Shown piece by piece: positions 8,450 through 16,874 of a stretch of 64,000 bases of DNA (within the stretch, counting starts at the first letter, position 1; each line of letters starts with the position of its first letter). The translations under genes and the position numbers were made by a program. The DNA is from CAZLFQ01 sp044229535 (lineage in GTDB: Bacteria > Pseudomonadota > Alphaproteobacteria > Rickettsiales > Midichloriaceae), in assembly GCA_044229535.1 (NCBI GenBank), contig JBGASU010000001.1, forward strand, positions 1,178,001 to 1,242,000. The letters run 5' to 3'. The notes under the pieces are model-generated. The model was not told the DNA's origin and made no database searches. It was given only the letters and a program-made list of their open reading frames with translations.

Positions 8450-9298
8450 TTATGCTGTCTTAATTATGACAGCGCCTGCAAGTATGACTATTATTCCAAT
8501 AAGCTTACGTTTGTTACTCTCTTCTTTTAGAACCCACATGCCAAGAATGGCACCAAAAACTATTGAAACCTCACGCAGCGCTACTACATATGAGGTAGGG
8601 CTACTCTGAAGAGCAAATAAAATTAATAAATATGTTAGCATACTAACATAGCCAATCATTGCGCTATAGATTTTGTGTTTATGAAACACTACAAGAGCTT
8701 GAGCCTGTAATCTGCCGCGCATGATTGGAATTAGTATTAAAGTTGTTGTAGTGAACATTATCGAGATATAAAAAATTGGTGGTATGTGTTCTATACTCAT
8801 TTTGTCCACAATAGAGTAACAAGAAACGCATAATCCCACCATGAGAGCTGCCTTCATTGCTGCTCTTTTTTCTAAGTCTCTAATTCTTTTAACTGCTACA
8901 AGAAGTATGCCAGTTGCTAATAAACAAATACCAAAAAAGCCTCGGTCAGAAATTGTATCCATTCCAGTTGATAGTACGAATAATACGGTTACTAAAATAC
9001 CGAAGCCACGAGCCATAGGATAGATTAATGACATCTCTCCTATAGAATAAGAATGACCTAAAAGTAATAAGTATAATGCATGAATTATTGCGGTTAAAAT
9101 TATATATGGAATCCAGATTAAAGATATTGTGCTGAAGTCGGTTAGATATATTGCAAATGGTAAAGAAGTCATCCCTGCAATTAGCCAGCCTAGCCACAGA
9201 GTGGCTATTTTATTTGCAGCTGCTTTCTTCGTGTAAAAATTCCACGTTGCGTGCATTACTGCGGAAAGCATTATTAATGAGAACGCTGCTGAGTTCAT
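8450..9298 (-). CDS. EamA/DMT-family transporter
   Basis: A 282-residue protein with about ten membrane helices in two EamA halves (MLSAVMHATWNFY start; YVVALREVSIVFGAILGMWVLKEE in the second half), typical of drug/metabolite transporters. The substrate is unknown; Rickettsiales relatives include S-adenosylmethionine carriers, but this cannot be shown here. The frame stays open upstream to 9379, but that part is the tRNA-Ala gene read as protein. ATG 9298 has an ideal AGAAGGA ribosome site in the 11 bases separating it from the tRNA 3' end. It is therefore co-transcribed with and cut from the tRNA. It is convergent with mrcA, one base apart. Confidence 0.85.
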   Translation of the reverse strand: MNSAAFSLIMLSAVMHATWNFYTKKAAANKIATLWLGWLIAGMTSLPFAIYLTDFSTISLIWIPYIILTAIIHALYLLLLGHSYSIGEMSLIYPMARGFGILVTVLFVLSTGMDTISDRGFFGICLLATGILLVAVKRIRDLEKRAAMKAALMVGLCVSCYSIVDKMSIEHIPPIFYISIMFTTTTLILIPIMRGRLQAQALVVFHKHKIYSAMIGYVSMLTYLLILFALQSSPTSYVVALREVSIVFGAILGMWVLKEESNKRKLIGIIVILAGAVIIKTA

Positions 9299-9309
9299 CT
9301 TATCCTTCT

Positions 9310-9385
9310 TGGTGGAGCCAGGCGGAATCGAACCGCCGACCTTTTGAATGCCATTCAAACGCGCTACCAACTGCGCCATGACCCC
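9310..9385 (-). tRNA. tRNA-Ala (GGC)
   Basis: A full cloverleaf of 76 bases with encoded CCA. The acceptor GGGGTCA pairs with TGGCTCC, the anticodon stem is TTTGA/TCAAA with loop ATGGCAT (anticodon GGC), and the T arm carries GGTTCGATTCC. It lies 11 bases upstream of the EamA gene on the same strand. Confidence 0.97.
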
Positions 9386-9402
9386 AATTTGGCTAGGCCA
9401 TC

Positions 9403-9431
9403 AAATTAGCTTTTCTTAGATGATATGTCAA
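9403..9431 (-). promoter_or_regulatory. Sigma70 promoter of tRNA-Ala and the EamA gene
   Basis: On the minus strand TTGACA (plus-strand 9426-9431) is followed after exactly 17 bases by TAATTT (9403-9408). The predicted start is near 9396, about 11 bases before the mature tRNA 5' end. Confidence 0.75.
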
Positions 9432-9449
9432 CGACTGACATCTTGAATT

Positions 9450-11231
9450 TTAAGATTCAATAGTTGAAGGGATGATACCAGATGTTTGCATGTTCCACAG
9501 CATTGCGTAGTGACCATTTTTTGCTATCAACTCCTCGTGGGTTCCATCTTCAACAATTGTACCTTTGTCGAATACTAAGATCCTGTCAACCGCTTGTAAT
9601 GTAGAGAGCCGATGCGCAATTATTATTGAAGTTTTATTTTTCAATAAAAGCTTTAAGCTTTCTTGGATTTGTTTTTCTGTATATGTATCGAGTGCCGATG
9701 TAGCTTCATCCATTATTAATATAGACGAATCTTGAAGGATAGCCCTAGCTATAGCTATTCTTTGTTTTTGTCCGCCTGAGATTTTTGAACCTTTTTCTCC
9801 AACTATCGTATCATAGCCATGCTCTAAATTCATAATGAATTCATGACAATTCGCCTTGATTGCCGCTTCTACAACTTCTTGATCTGTAGCTTCTTCATAG
9901 CTGTATTTTATATTTTCTTTTATTGTTCTATGAAATAAAATTGGTTCTTGTGGAATAAAAGAAATATGTTCTCTAAGAGACTTTAAGGTGACTTTAGATA
10001 TATCTTGCCCGTCAATTTTGATGCACCCTGAATTCACATCGAATAATCTTAAAATGAGATGTACAAAAGTAGTCTTTCCACTGCCAGAAACTCCTACTAG
10101 CCCAATTTTTTGCCCACCTTTTATAGTGATAGATTTTTCTTTAAATACATTGTCATTATATTTGTAATCGAATGATACTTTGCAGAATTCTATCTTCCCT
10201 TTTTTGATTTCTAGATCGGTTGCGTTTTTCTTATCTTTGATATCAATTGGATCTTTTACAACGCGCAGAGCTTGTTTCATTACCCCTAATTCTCTGAATA
10301 AGTAGGTCATTTCTGCAGTCGCTGACCAGAGCAACACTAAAACGTTTAGAGTTGTGTTGAAAATAAACACCATGTCACCAACTGAGATCTTATCTACTTG
10401 CCAAAATTTTACAGTAAGATAGCAGATACTCGTTACTCCAAAGAAGCCTAATATACTTAATAGAAATTTAATTTTTTCAATGAAAAATAAAGTCTTTCTG
10501 TTTTTATTTCTTTCCTCGGTCTGAGCATTAGATAGATAGTTAATTTCATCTTTATATTTTGTATAAAGTTTAACATTCAGATGATTAACCAAGACATCAA
10601 CTATTTTACCTAGCAATTTAGTGCGGGCTTCTGAATGATGCATCGAGAGTTTAGCGGCTTTAGCACAGGAAATTGTGCATATTATTAAATGTAGGCTTAG
10701 CCAGCAGAATAATACTGCGCCTAATGCTGAATCAAGTGTAGAAAAAAAAGTAGCCGATATCAAAATTGCAAAGAATACAGGAAGCATATTTACGAATGTA
10801 AAGTCTAAAACAATAATTGCGCTTCTAGGTAGATCACCAATTCTATTTGCTATACCGCCGACTAAATTGCTTGAAAAATATCTGTGAGAGTGCTGATTTA
10901 CATAAGCAAAAGTTTGTATTCTGACATTGGTCTCAAATCTCGGATAAACTATTGCAGTAACTAGACCTTGCAATCTCATCATTAACTCGACAAAAATCCA
11001 AAAAGCTAGTGCTGTAATGAAGATGTTTTTCAATTCGAAAAAAACATTGGTTTTATCAGCATCATAACTACTTAGGGCGTCGACTAGGCCACCCGTAATC
11101 ATTGGCCAAATAGATGTGGCCGTGGCTACCACAAACGAGCATATACACAAAAACATAAAGCCGAAGCCTTGTTTGCGCATAAAATGCAAAAAAAACTTTA
11201 GTCTATGGGATGGTAATGAGAAGTTATCCAT
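9450..11231 (-). CDS. MsbA-like ABC exporter (fused TM and ATPase)
   Basis: A 593-residue half-transporter from ATG 11231; the frame continues to a TTG at 11270 but the ATG is preferred. Six membrane helices fill residues about 20-310. The nucleotide-binding domain carries Walker A GVSGSGKTT, Q-loop SFIPQEP, the signature ISGGQKQRIAIARA, Walker B SSILIMDEATSALD and the H-loop IIIAHRLSTL. It should work as a homodimer exporting lipid or drug-like substrates. Rickettsiales carry several such genes of MsbA or multidrug type, and the sequence alone does not decide the substrate. Confidence 0.88.
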   Translation of the reverse strand: MDNFSLPSHRLKFFLHFMRKQGFGFMFLCICSFVVATATSIWPMITGGLVDALSSYDADKTNVFFELKNIFITALAFWIFVELMMRLQGLVTAIVYPRFETNVRIQTFAYVNQHSHRYFSSNLVGGIANRIGDLPRSAIIVLDFTFVNMLPVFFAILISATFFSTLDSALGAVLFCWLSLHLIICTISCAKAAKLSMHHSEARTKLLGKIVDVLVNHLNVKLYTKYKDEINYLSNAQTEERNKNRKTLFFIEKIKFLLSILGFFGVTSICYLTVKFWQVDKISVGDMVFIFNTTLNVLVLLWSATAEMTYLFRELGVMKQALRVVKDPIDIKDKKNATDLEIKKGKIEFCKVSFDYKYNDNVFKEKSITIKGGQKIGLVGVSGSGKTTFVHLILRLFDVNSGCIKIDGQDISKVTLKSLREHISFIPQEPILFHRTIKENIKYSYEEATDQEVVEAAIKANCHEFIMNLEHGYDTIVGEKGSKISGGQKQRIAIARAILQDSSILIMDEATSALDTYTEKQIQESLKLLLKNKTSIIIAHRLSTLQAVDRILVFDKGTIVEDGTHEELIAKNGHYAMLWNMQTSGIIPSTIES

Positions 11232-11325
11232 TTCGCATGCAAAGCCTATAATCAGACAATTAGTTATCAAGACAAGTTGGTATACACCCTACAAGCGCAT
11301 AAATCAATAAAAAATCAGAATTTTA

Positions 11326-11355
11326 TTGACCAAGTCCAAAGAAAGTTAATATGAT
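11326..11355 (+). promoter_or_regulatory. Possible promoter of the secreted protein/zincin operon
   Basis: TTGACC (11326-11331) and TATGAT (11350-11355) are separated by 18 bases, upstream of the GTG at 11384. The fit is moderate. Confidence 0.4.
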
Positions 11356-11383
11356 TAAGTATAAACCAAATTAACCTAGGCTT

Positions 11384-11941
11384 GTGATTTTTAGACTGAT
11401 CATCATAATATTTTGTTTGCAAATTATTAATACATCATCTGTAAATGCGCTTGATGAACAAGTTATTCGGCAATTTATGTATAAAATCCAAAGCATTATG
11501 AATAACAGAGATATGAAAGATATCAGTGGTTTTTATAAATTCTATGCTGATAGTTCTGCACGATTTTTAAAAACAAGCTATTTACTCGACCCGAACGACA
11601 GAAGTAAAAATTTAGCAGAGGAGTCATTAAATATGGGAAGAGAAGAATATGTAACTTACATAGGCAACATATTAAATGGGCTTGATGAGTATGCTTATAG
11701 GCTTACAATAAATGGTATTAAGCCAATAGATGGTTCAGATTCTATATTGGTTTCATATGGCGTGGAAGAATATAGTTTGAGAAAAGGACAAGAAGTAGTC
11801 GATCCTAACACTAACCAAAAAGTTCAAAAAAATGATGTGTCTTTTGTATCAACTAATTGTAACATGAGCATTGGTACGGCGACAGGAGATCCTGTTATAT
11901 TGAGTACAAACTGTATTGAGAAAATTATTAAGATCCAATGA
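11384..11941 (+). CDS. Hypothetical secreted protein coupled to the putative zincin
   Basis: A 185-residue protein starting at GTG, with a hydrophobic signal sequence (residues 2-18, IFRLIIIIFCLQIINTS) and likely cleavage near VNA-LDEQ. The rest has a mixed alpha/beta look reminiscent of NTF2-like periplasmic proteins (QFMYKIQSIMNNRDMKDISGFYKFYADSS), with two C-terminal Cys (STNC at about 163 and 176) that could pair in the periplasm. I do not recognise a named family. Its stop overlaps the start of the next gene as ATGA, so the two are translationally coupled, suggesting a linked task such as a chaperone or partner for the metallopeptidase-like protein. Confidence 0.72.
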   Translation: MIFRLIIIIFCLQIINTSSVNALDEQVIRQFMYKIQSIMNNRDMKDISGFYKFYADSSARFLKTSYLLDPNDRSKNLAEESLNMGREEYVTYIGNILNGLDEYAYRLTINGIKPIDGSDSILVSYGVEEYSLRKGQEVVDPNTNQKVQKNDVSFVSTNCNMSIGTATGDPVILSTNCIEKIIKIQ

Positions 11942-12726
11942 GCAATTTAACGCGCTCTAGTAATCCTGTAGAAATAATAAGGCAAAAAACTAGCGCAACT
12001 GATAACTATCTTATTAATGACTTTATAGAGGTTGTTAAAAAGATTTATGCATATGAATTATTTAAGCCAATGATGGATTTAGTCGCTACTCTTGCAATGC
12101 AAGATAGGTTAACTTTTAAATTGTCTCCAAAGACGGTTTTTGAGTTGGACGAGGGAAATTGCAGGACTGTTGAAATGCGTGGCGGCAATAAATTTTTTAC
12201 CATCACTATCAAAAGAATTAAGCCTGATGTTATAATACATGAGATTGGCCATATGATAGAAGGAGAGAGTGGTGTGAAGTTAGATGCAGCTTTCAATAAA
12301 GCTATATTGACAGATCTTCATATGCTGGCGACCCGTAATATTTCTTTGCAATCGGCAATTAAAAACGTGATGGTATTGCAAGTTGCGGGCTACCCAAACA
12401 ATCAGAAAGGCTCAGAGCTTTTTACTAGGTACTTCCAACTTCTTGCTATGGCTAAAGAGGTGGCTGGGTTTTCAGCTGATTATGCATACACCATAATAGA
12501 CGTTTATAAGGCATTTCCTCTCACAATAGATTGGATATGGGACAAATTATACCATCCGATGATCGCTAGAATCGATCTGCATATTGCGAAAAATAGTCAG
12601 CAGTTCATAATTCCAATAAATGAAATTAAACATAAATGGGCTGGCGAAAAAATAGAATCATTTCATAAGTCGGAGAAAAAAGGGAAGTGGTCTTCGAATG
12701 TAAAATCAATTAAAGATACTTTTTAG
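11938..12726 (+). CDS. Putative zincin metallopeptidase (HEIGH motif), effector-like
   Basis: A 262-residue protein with no signal peptide. Residues 101-105 read HEIGH inside VIIHEIGHMIEGES, the HExxH zinc-site helix preceded by a hydrophobic strand as in zincins. E160 in GSELFTRYFQLLA lies 55 residues on and is placed like the third zinc ligand of gluzincins. Before the motif, ELDEGNCRTVEMRGGNKFFTITI looks like the edge strands. No known family is recognised. It is coupled by ATGA overlap to a secreted protein and sits in a cluster with a nuclease-like and an ankyrin protein, so a secreted effector is a fair inference. It lacks a Sec signal and would need another export route. Confidence 0.62.
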   Translation: MSNLTRSSNPVEIIRQKTSATDNYLINDFIEVVKKIYAYELFKPMMDLVATLAMQDRLTFKLSPKTVFELDEGNCRTVEMRGGNKFFTITIKRIKPDVIIHEIGHMIEGESGVKLDAAFNKAILTDLHMLATRNISLQSAIKNVMVLQVAGYPNNQKGSELFTRYFQLLAMAKEVAGFSADYAYTIIDVYKAFPLTIDWIWDKLYHPMIARIDLHIAKNSQQFIIPINEIKHKWAGEKIESFHKSEKKGKWSSNVKSIKDTF

Positions 12727-13703
12727 AAGTTTAGTTTGGTGACGACACTTTCATCAGATTCTCTTTGTTTTTCTAGCCGTCTTTCAGTCACTGCTGTTAC
12801 GAAGCTATGTACATATTCACCTTCAACGGCATTAGGCATAATTTTGCTTTGTAAATCTAAGGAGAAATTAAATTCAGTATCTCCAGCTATTATAGAGTAT
12901 GTCATCATATATGCTACATCATTATCATCTACTTCTACATTGCCTTGAATAGTAACTCCTTCAGGAAAATTGTTTAAAAGGTATGGAACTTCTGATTCTA
13001 AAAATAGATGGCGATAGTTTGCATTTGCCGTTCCAGCAACTAGATTGTCTGGGGTTTGAGATTCTGAGCCGATCATGAAGAATGCAATTAGATGCATCCA
13101 GTGCCACTTTTCATTTGGGTTGAAGGAGATGTTTGAAGATCTAGCGGCAGTTTTTGCTCTTCTGCCTCCCATAGTATTTTTTTGCGAAGTTCGTTTTTCT
13201 TTTTGAGCTCTTTTTAAGTCTTCGGTTGTTATAGTTCTTTTAAACGGTTTGGTATTGGTAGAAATTATTTGTTGAATCTTGGTTGTGATACTTTCTGGTA
13301 ATGCAGGAATTTCATTGTCTTGGTAATATAGTGTTAGTATTCCTAGGTCTACTCTTCTTGTAAGTTCTGTGCCATTAGGCGTTATTGCCGAGCGTGCTTT
13401 TTTGGATCTTGGTGACGGCGTAGTGAAAGTGCAGTTTTGTACGTCGCTATTGATTCCGGCAAACGCAGATTTTGTTCTTTTACGAGTTTCTGGGCTAAAG
13501 AATGAACCTTCTGGTATAACTGCCGTGCTTTTTTTTATAAAATCTCTAGATACAAAAGGGACTTTAAACGAGCCATCTGGTCTATGTGGGAAAGATGTTT
13601 TGTTTTTTTGGCGTTTAGGTTCTTTAGGATAAAAATCAAAAACTGATGAAGATATCGGCTTAGATGTTGATCTTGTTAATACCCCTGTAGAAGTATTTAG
13701 CAT
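12723..13703 (-). CDS. Putative His-Me-finger nuclease with disordered basic N-terminus, effector-like
   Basis: A 326-residue protein. Residues 1-190 are low-complexity and rich in Lys, Arg, Ser, Thr and Pro, with basic clusters such as KRAQKEKRTSQKN and GGRRAKTAAR that resemble nuclear-localisation or DNA-binding tails. From about residue 200 comes WHWMHLIAFFMIG, DNLVAGTANANYRHLFLE: H204, N220, N229 and E236 follow the order and spacing of DRGH-type beta-beta-alpha metal nucleases, where His is the base and Asn binds the metal. The remaining part forms beta strands. Family assignment rests on motif reading only. The stop codon overlaps the stop of the convergent zincin gene. A GGGG ribosome site precedes the ATG. 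Confidence 0.6.
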   Translation of the reverse strand: MLNTSTGVLTRSTSKPISSSVFDFYPKEPKRQKNKTSFPHRPDGSFKVPFVSRDFIKKSTAVIPEGSFFSPETRKRTKSAFAGINSDVQNCTFTTPSPRSKKARSAITPNGTELTRRVDLGILTLYYQDNEIPALPESITTKIQQIISTNTKPFKRTITTEDLKRAQKEKRTSQKNTMGGRRAKTAARSSNISFNPNEKWHWMHLIAFFMIGSESQTPDNLVAGTANANYRHLFLESEVPYLLNNFPEGVTIQGNVEVDDNDVAYMMTYSIIAGDTEFNFSLDLQSKIMPNAVEGEYVHSFVTAVTERRLEKQRESDESVVTKLNF

Positions 13704-13903
13704 ATGTAGTATCCCCTATATTCCCTGAATGAAAGTATAGCATGGTCAATAAATGATGTGTTAGGCAAATAATGTTAAAGTTTTGTTAAAAAGATCTGGA
13801 AATACGAATTCTCTGTTGTTATGCCATTATTTTGTTGGTGTAAGATGTTGATTTTGTGGGGGTATAAGTGTACAATCTTGTGGATTTAATCAAGGGGGTT
13901 GCA

Positions 13904-14686
13904 ATGTTGAATCAGACATGTCGATTGGATAGGAGAGAGAATTTTAAGCTGTTTCTTAGATCGGTAGAAGAAATATTAGAAGCATCTTTAAATGAAGCTT
14001 GTTCTAATACAGTTTTAACAAAATTGATTTTAAGAGCTAAGTTATATTTCGATTCAGATAATATAAATGCGCTTCATGTTGCAACATTGTTGGGTCTGAA
14101 AAACACAGTTAGAGTTTTGCTTAAATACGGAATGGATCCAAATGCAATGACCAAAGATGGTGATACACCAATTGGCATAGCTGCTAATAAAGGTAAGGAA
14201 GAAATTTTGGCCATACTTTTAGATCATGGCGCGCGAATCGATACTCAGGATTATCAACTTAAAACAGCTTTGCATCATGCAGTAGGTCAAAATCATATAG
14301 GGATAGTTCGTTTGTTATTGGCATTAGAAGCTGGTATTAATATGGCTGATGCTAAAGGCAATACACCAATTTATGTGGCTGCCTACTTAGGTAGAACTAG
14401 TATGGTAAGTGCTTTGCTTGAGAAAGGCGCCGATTATACTATGGGTACGCTTGGTTTTACTCCATTTGATATAGCGTATGTAAAAGGTCATAAAAATATT
14501 GTTGAGCTCATAGAAAATCAATGGAAAAAAGATTATGCATCTATTCAAAGCGCAAAGCTTAAAAGACCTTTCGAGCTCACGCCAGATAGAATTCGTTGTA
14601 TAGAAGAAGAGTTCGCTCGAAGAAAAAAAAGTTTAGATGAACAAGTTCTAAAAATTGGCGGTCACGAAAGAGTTAGAAATTTATAA
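13904..14686 (+). CDS. Ankyrin-repeat protein
   Basis: A 260-residue protein from ATG 13904, which has AGGGGG five bases upstream; an in-frame GTG at 13868, also after a G run, would add 12 residues. About five ankyrin repeats span residues 45-205: NALHVATLLGLKNTVRVLLK, GDTPIGIAANKGKEEILAILL, KTALHHAVGQNHIGIVRLLL, GNTPIYVAAYLGRTSMVSALL and GFTPFDIAYVKGHKNIVELI. The C-terminal tail is charged. Ankyrin proteins bind other proteins and are common secreted effectors in host-associated Rickettsiales; secretion is not shown here. The 3' end overlaps rppH antisense by 25 bases. Confidence 0.88.
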   Translation: MLNQTCRLDRRENFKLFLRSVEEILEASLNEACSNTVLTKLILRAKLYFDSDNINALHVATLLGLKNTVRVLLKYGMDPNAMTKDGDTPIGIAANKGKEEILAILLDHGARIDTQDYQLKTALHHAVGQNHIGIVRLLLALEAGINMADAKGNTPIYVAAYLGRTSMVSALLEKGADYTMGTLGFTPFDIAYVKGHKNIVELIENQWKKDYASIQSAKLKRPFELTPDRIRCIEEEFARRKKSLDEQVLKIGGHERVRNL

Positions 14687-15147
14687 AAGTAATTTACCAG
14701 CTGTACATATAGTTCTCTCTTAAATTCGACTATAACATTCGGCAATTCTTTTAGATCAATCCACTTCCATTTAACAAATTCAGGGATCTCAGTTTTGATG
14801 TTAATTAACTCATCTCCACCTTTCATTCGCATCAGAAACCACATTTGCTTTTGTCCCCTATATTTTCCATTCCAAAGTTCAGGAATCAAATCATGCGGCA
14901 AGTCATAAGATATCCAATCTTTTGTTGAGGCGAGTATTTCAACGTTTTTTACTCCCACTTCTTCATATAACTCCCTAAGAGCGGCATCAACAGGTTCTTC
15001 GCCCAGATCTATTCCTCCTTGAGGCATTTGCCATGCATCAGCAAATCTATCTGCTCTTTGTCCTACAAAAACTTTATTTTCAGAGTTGATGAGCATAATG
15101 CCGACACCAAGCCTATATTCAGTTGGAAGAGTAAAATCTGTTGACAT
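14662..15147 (-). CDS. rppH: RNA pyrophosphohydrolase (Nudix)
   Basis: A 161-residue protein with the Nudix box GGIDLGEEPVDAALRELYEEVG (GX5EX7REUXEEXGU) at about residues 44-66 and YRLGVGIMLIN / QMPQGGID typical of RppH/NudH. It removes pyrophosphate from 5'-triphosphate mRNA and so starts RNase E-type decay; in pathogens it was named invA/ialA. Its ATG overlaps the ssb stop (TAATG), so it is translated from the ssb message. Confidence 0.93.
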   Translation of the reverse strand: MSTDFTLPTEYRLGVGIMLINSENKVFVGQRADRFADAWQMPQGGIDLGEEPVDAALRELYEEVGVKNVEILASTKDWISYDLPHDLIPELWNGKYRGQKQMWFLMRMKGGDELINIKTEIPEFVKWKWIDLKELPNVIVEFKRELYVQLVNYFYKFLTLS

Positions 15148-15620
15148 TAAAATGGAATCTCGTCATCAATTTGTTCTGCAACATAATCTTCTTTTGCAGA
15201 CTCTAAATGGCTAGGAGATTTTTCTGAAGTATGGCCATCATTTGCAGCGTGGTGATGACCACCTGAGCCAGACTTGCTATCGAGCATCACTAATGTGCCA
15301 GAATAAGCCTGCAGAACAACTTCAGTTGTATACTTCTCAACACCATTTTGATCGCTCCACTTACGAGTGTGCAGTGAACCTTCTATATAGAGCTTTGATC
15401 CTTTGTGGATATAATTTTTGATTATAGTAATTAGTGGTTGAGAAAATATCACGACTCTGTGCCATTCAGTTCGCTCCTTTCTTTCGCCGCTTTTATCTTT
15501 CCATGATTCTGATGTAGCTAAAGGGAAGCTTGCAACTTCTCTTCCGTCTTGTGTTGATCTAATTTCTGGATCTTTGCCCACGTTTCCTATTAAAGTAACT
15601 TTATTTAAACTTCCTGCCAT
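15147..15620 (-). CDS. ssb: Single-stranded DNA-binding protein
   Basis: A 157-residue SSB from ATG 15620 (MAGSLNKVTLIGNVGKDPEIRS); the longer frame to 15683 adds an unlikely leader. The OB fold covers residues about 3-110 (GREVASFPLATSESWKDKSG, EWHRVVIF, GSKLYIEGSLHTRKW). A His/Ser-rich linker follows, and the acidic tip DDEIPF matches the partner-binding tail that recruits RecO, PriA and others. It works as a homotetramer. It heads an operon with rppH. Confidence 0.95.
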   Translation of the reverse strand: MAGSLNKVTLIGNVGKDPEIRSTQDGREVASFPLATSESWKDKSGERKERTEWHRVVIFSQPLITIIKNYIHKGSKLYIEGSLHTRKWSDQNGVEKYTTEVVLQAYSGTLVMLDSKSGSGGHHHAANDGHTSEKSPSHLESAKEDYVAEQIDDEIPF

Positions 15621-15842
15621 ATTATGTATCTCTACCAGTATTTTGTTTCCAAGCATTAGAAACCAGTCGTCTGATTTGGTCAATTATTTTTTTCTAAGTT
15701 TTAAACAGCACATTTTGCTTTATATCAATATGCGTGTCCAAAAACTATCTTATTCAATATTGTTAATAGGCAGATTAGATTGGTGCACATGTAGACAAAT
15801 TACCTTTAAACAGCTATATTACTCTAGTTGCCAGAGGTTTAG

Positions 15843-16136
15843 ATGTTTGATTTCTCACTGCCAGAATTAGGTTTGGTTGGACTTATTGCTCTACTAGTTT
15901 TAGGGCCCAAAGACATGGTCATTTTTCTGAAATCAATTAGTCAAGTTATCAGCAAAATTAAGGATTATTATAACGATTACGTTAAATATTTAAATGCGGC
16001 TATCAATGAAGTTGAGGCTGAAAAGAATGTTGTCGATGTGATCATCGATATGGATGGTAACCACCAACGTGTTTACGACCTCTCAAAAGTCATGCCGCAA
16101 ATTAAAGTAGAAGAAAAAGATGCTGCCAATCAATGA
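15843..16136 (+). CDS. tatB: Sec-independent translocase protein TatB
   Basis: A 97-residue protein with the TatA/B start MFDFSLPELGLVGLIALLVLGPKD: a short membrane helix, the Gly-Pro hinge and an amphipathic helix (MVIFLKSISQVISKIKDYY). Glu8 in PELG and the longer tail favour TatB over TatA. TatB joins TatC to bind twin-arginine signal peptides. It overlaps tatC by 17 bases. No tatA is present in the window. Confidence 0.88.
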   Translation: MFDFSLPELGLVGLIALLVLGPKDMVIFLKSISQVISKIKDYYNDYVKYLNAAINEVEAEKNVVDVIIDMDGNHQRVYDLSKVMPQIKVEEKDAANQ

Positions 16137-16872
16137 CAATACCATGCCTATTATGGGTCACTTAGCAGAGCTTAGAAAAAGGCTGATGATAAGCAGTTTT
16201 GCTTTTTTGCTTTGCACATGTATTGCGTATATGTATGCAGAAAACATTTACAATTACTTAACTCTCCCGCTCTCTGAAGCGTCAGGCGACAAGACTCACA
16301 AATTCATTTTTACAGGACTTACAGAAGCTTTCTTCACATACATAAAGTTATCATTTTTTGCTGGCTTTATAATGGCGTTTCCAGTAATTGCTGCGCAGCT
16401 TTATTTCTTTGTTGCTCCGGGTCTTTATAAGAAAGAAAAAATGGTTTTACTACCCTATCTATTTGCTTCTCCAATATTATTTTTAGTTGGTGCCATGCTC
16501 GTTTATTTTTATGTTATGCCACTGGCTTGGAAATTTTTTATAGGGTTTGAGACCATAGAGTCTTCATCTAAAATGCCCATGGTTTTGGAGGCGAGAATTA
16601 GCGAATATCTGTCACTAGTAATCAGCCTAATAGTAGGTTTTGGATTAGCCTTCCAAATGCCTATAATATTGATTTTACTATCGCAAGTTGGTTTCATTAA
16701 AGGCTCATGGTTAGCAGAAAAACGTCGCTTTGCGATCGTTGTAATTTTTATAGTGGCGGCTGTTTTAACCCCGCCAGATGTTATAAGCCAGATAGCCCTA
16801 GCCATTCCTTTGCTGTTGCTTTACGAGATTTCTATTATAATATGCAAAAGAATTGAAAAACACCGAGTCTAA
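16120..16872 (+). CDS. tatC: Sec-independent translocase protein TatC
   Basis: A 250-residue protein with six membrane helices and the family hallmarks MGHLAELRKRL at the N-terminus and FGLAFQMPI in helix 5. The FITPPDVISQ-type block appears as AVLTPPDVISQIALAIPLLLLYE. It is the core of the twin-arginine receptor, moving folded proteins across the inner membrane. ATG 16144 (MPIMGHL) is an alternative start. serS follows after 2 bases, so tatB-tatC-serS-RDD-HMGL read as one operon. Confidence 0.95.
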   Translation: MLPINDNTMPIMGHLAELRKRLMISSFAFLLCTCIAYMYAENIYNYLTLPLSEASGDKTHKFIFTGLTEAFFTYIKLSFFAGFIMAFPVIAAQLYFFVAPGLYKKEKMVLLPYLFASPILFLVGAMLVYFYVMPLAWKFFIGFETIESSSKMPMVLEARISEYLSLVISLIVGFGLAFQMPIILILLSQVGFIKGSWLAEKRRFAIVVIFIVAAVLTPPDVISQIALAIPLLLLYEISIIICKRIEKHRV

Positions 16873-16874
16873 AA

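Noticed and set aside
9299..9379. Protein start of the EamA transporter inside tRNA-Ala (MAQLVARLNG...)
   Set aside because: These codons are the tRNA gene itself; ATG 9298 has an ideal ribosome site.
9425..9441. Inverted repeat ATGTCA/TGACAT after the ABC exporter, as terminator
   Set aside because: No T run follows on the minus strand, and the left arm is part of the -35 box of the tRNA-Ala promoter.
12045..12296. Minus-strand open frame inside the zincin gene
   Set aside because: Shadow of the coding strand, with composition of an antisense frame.
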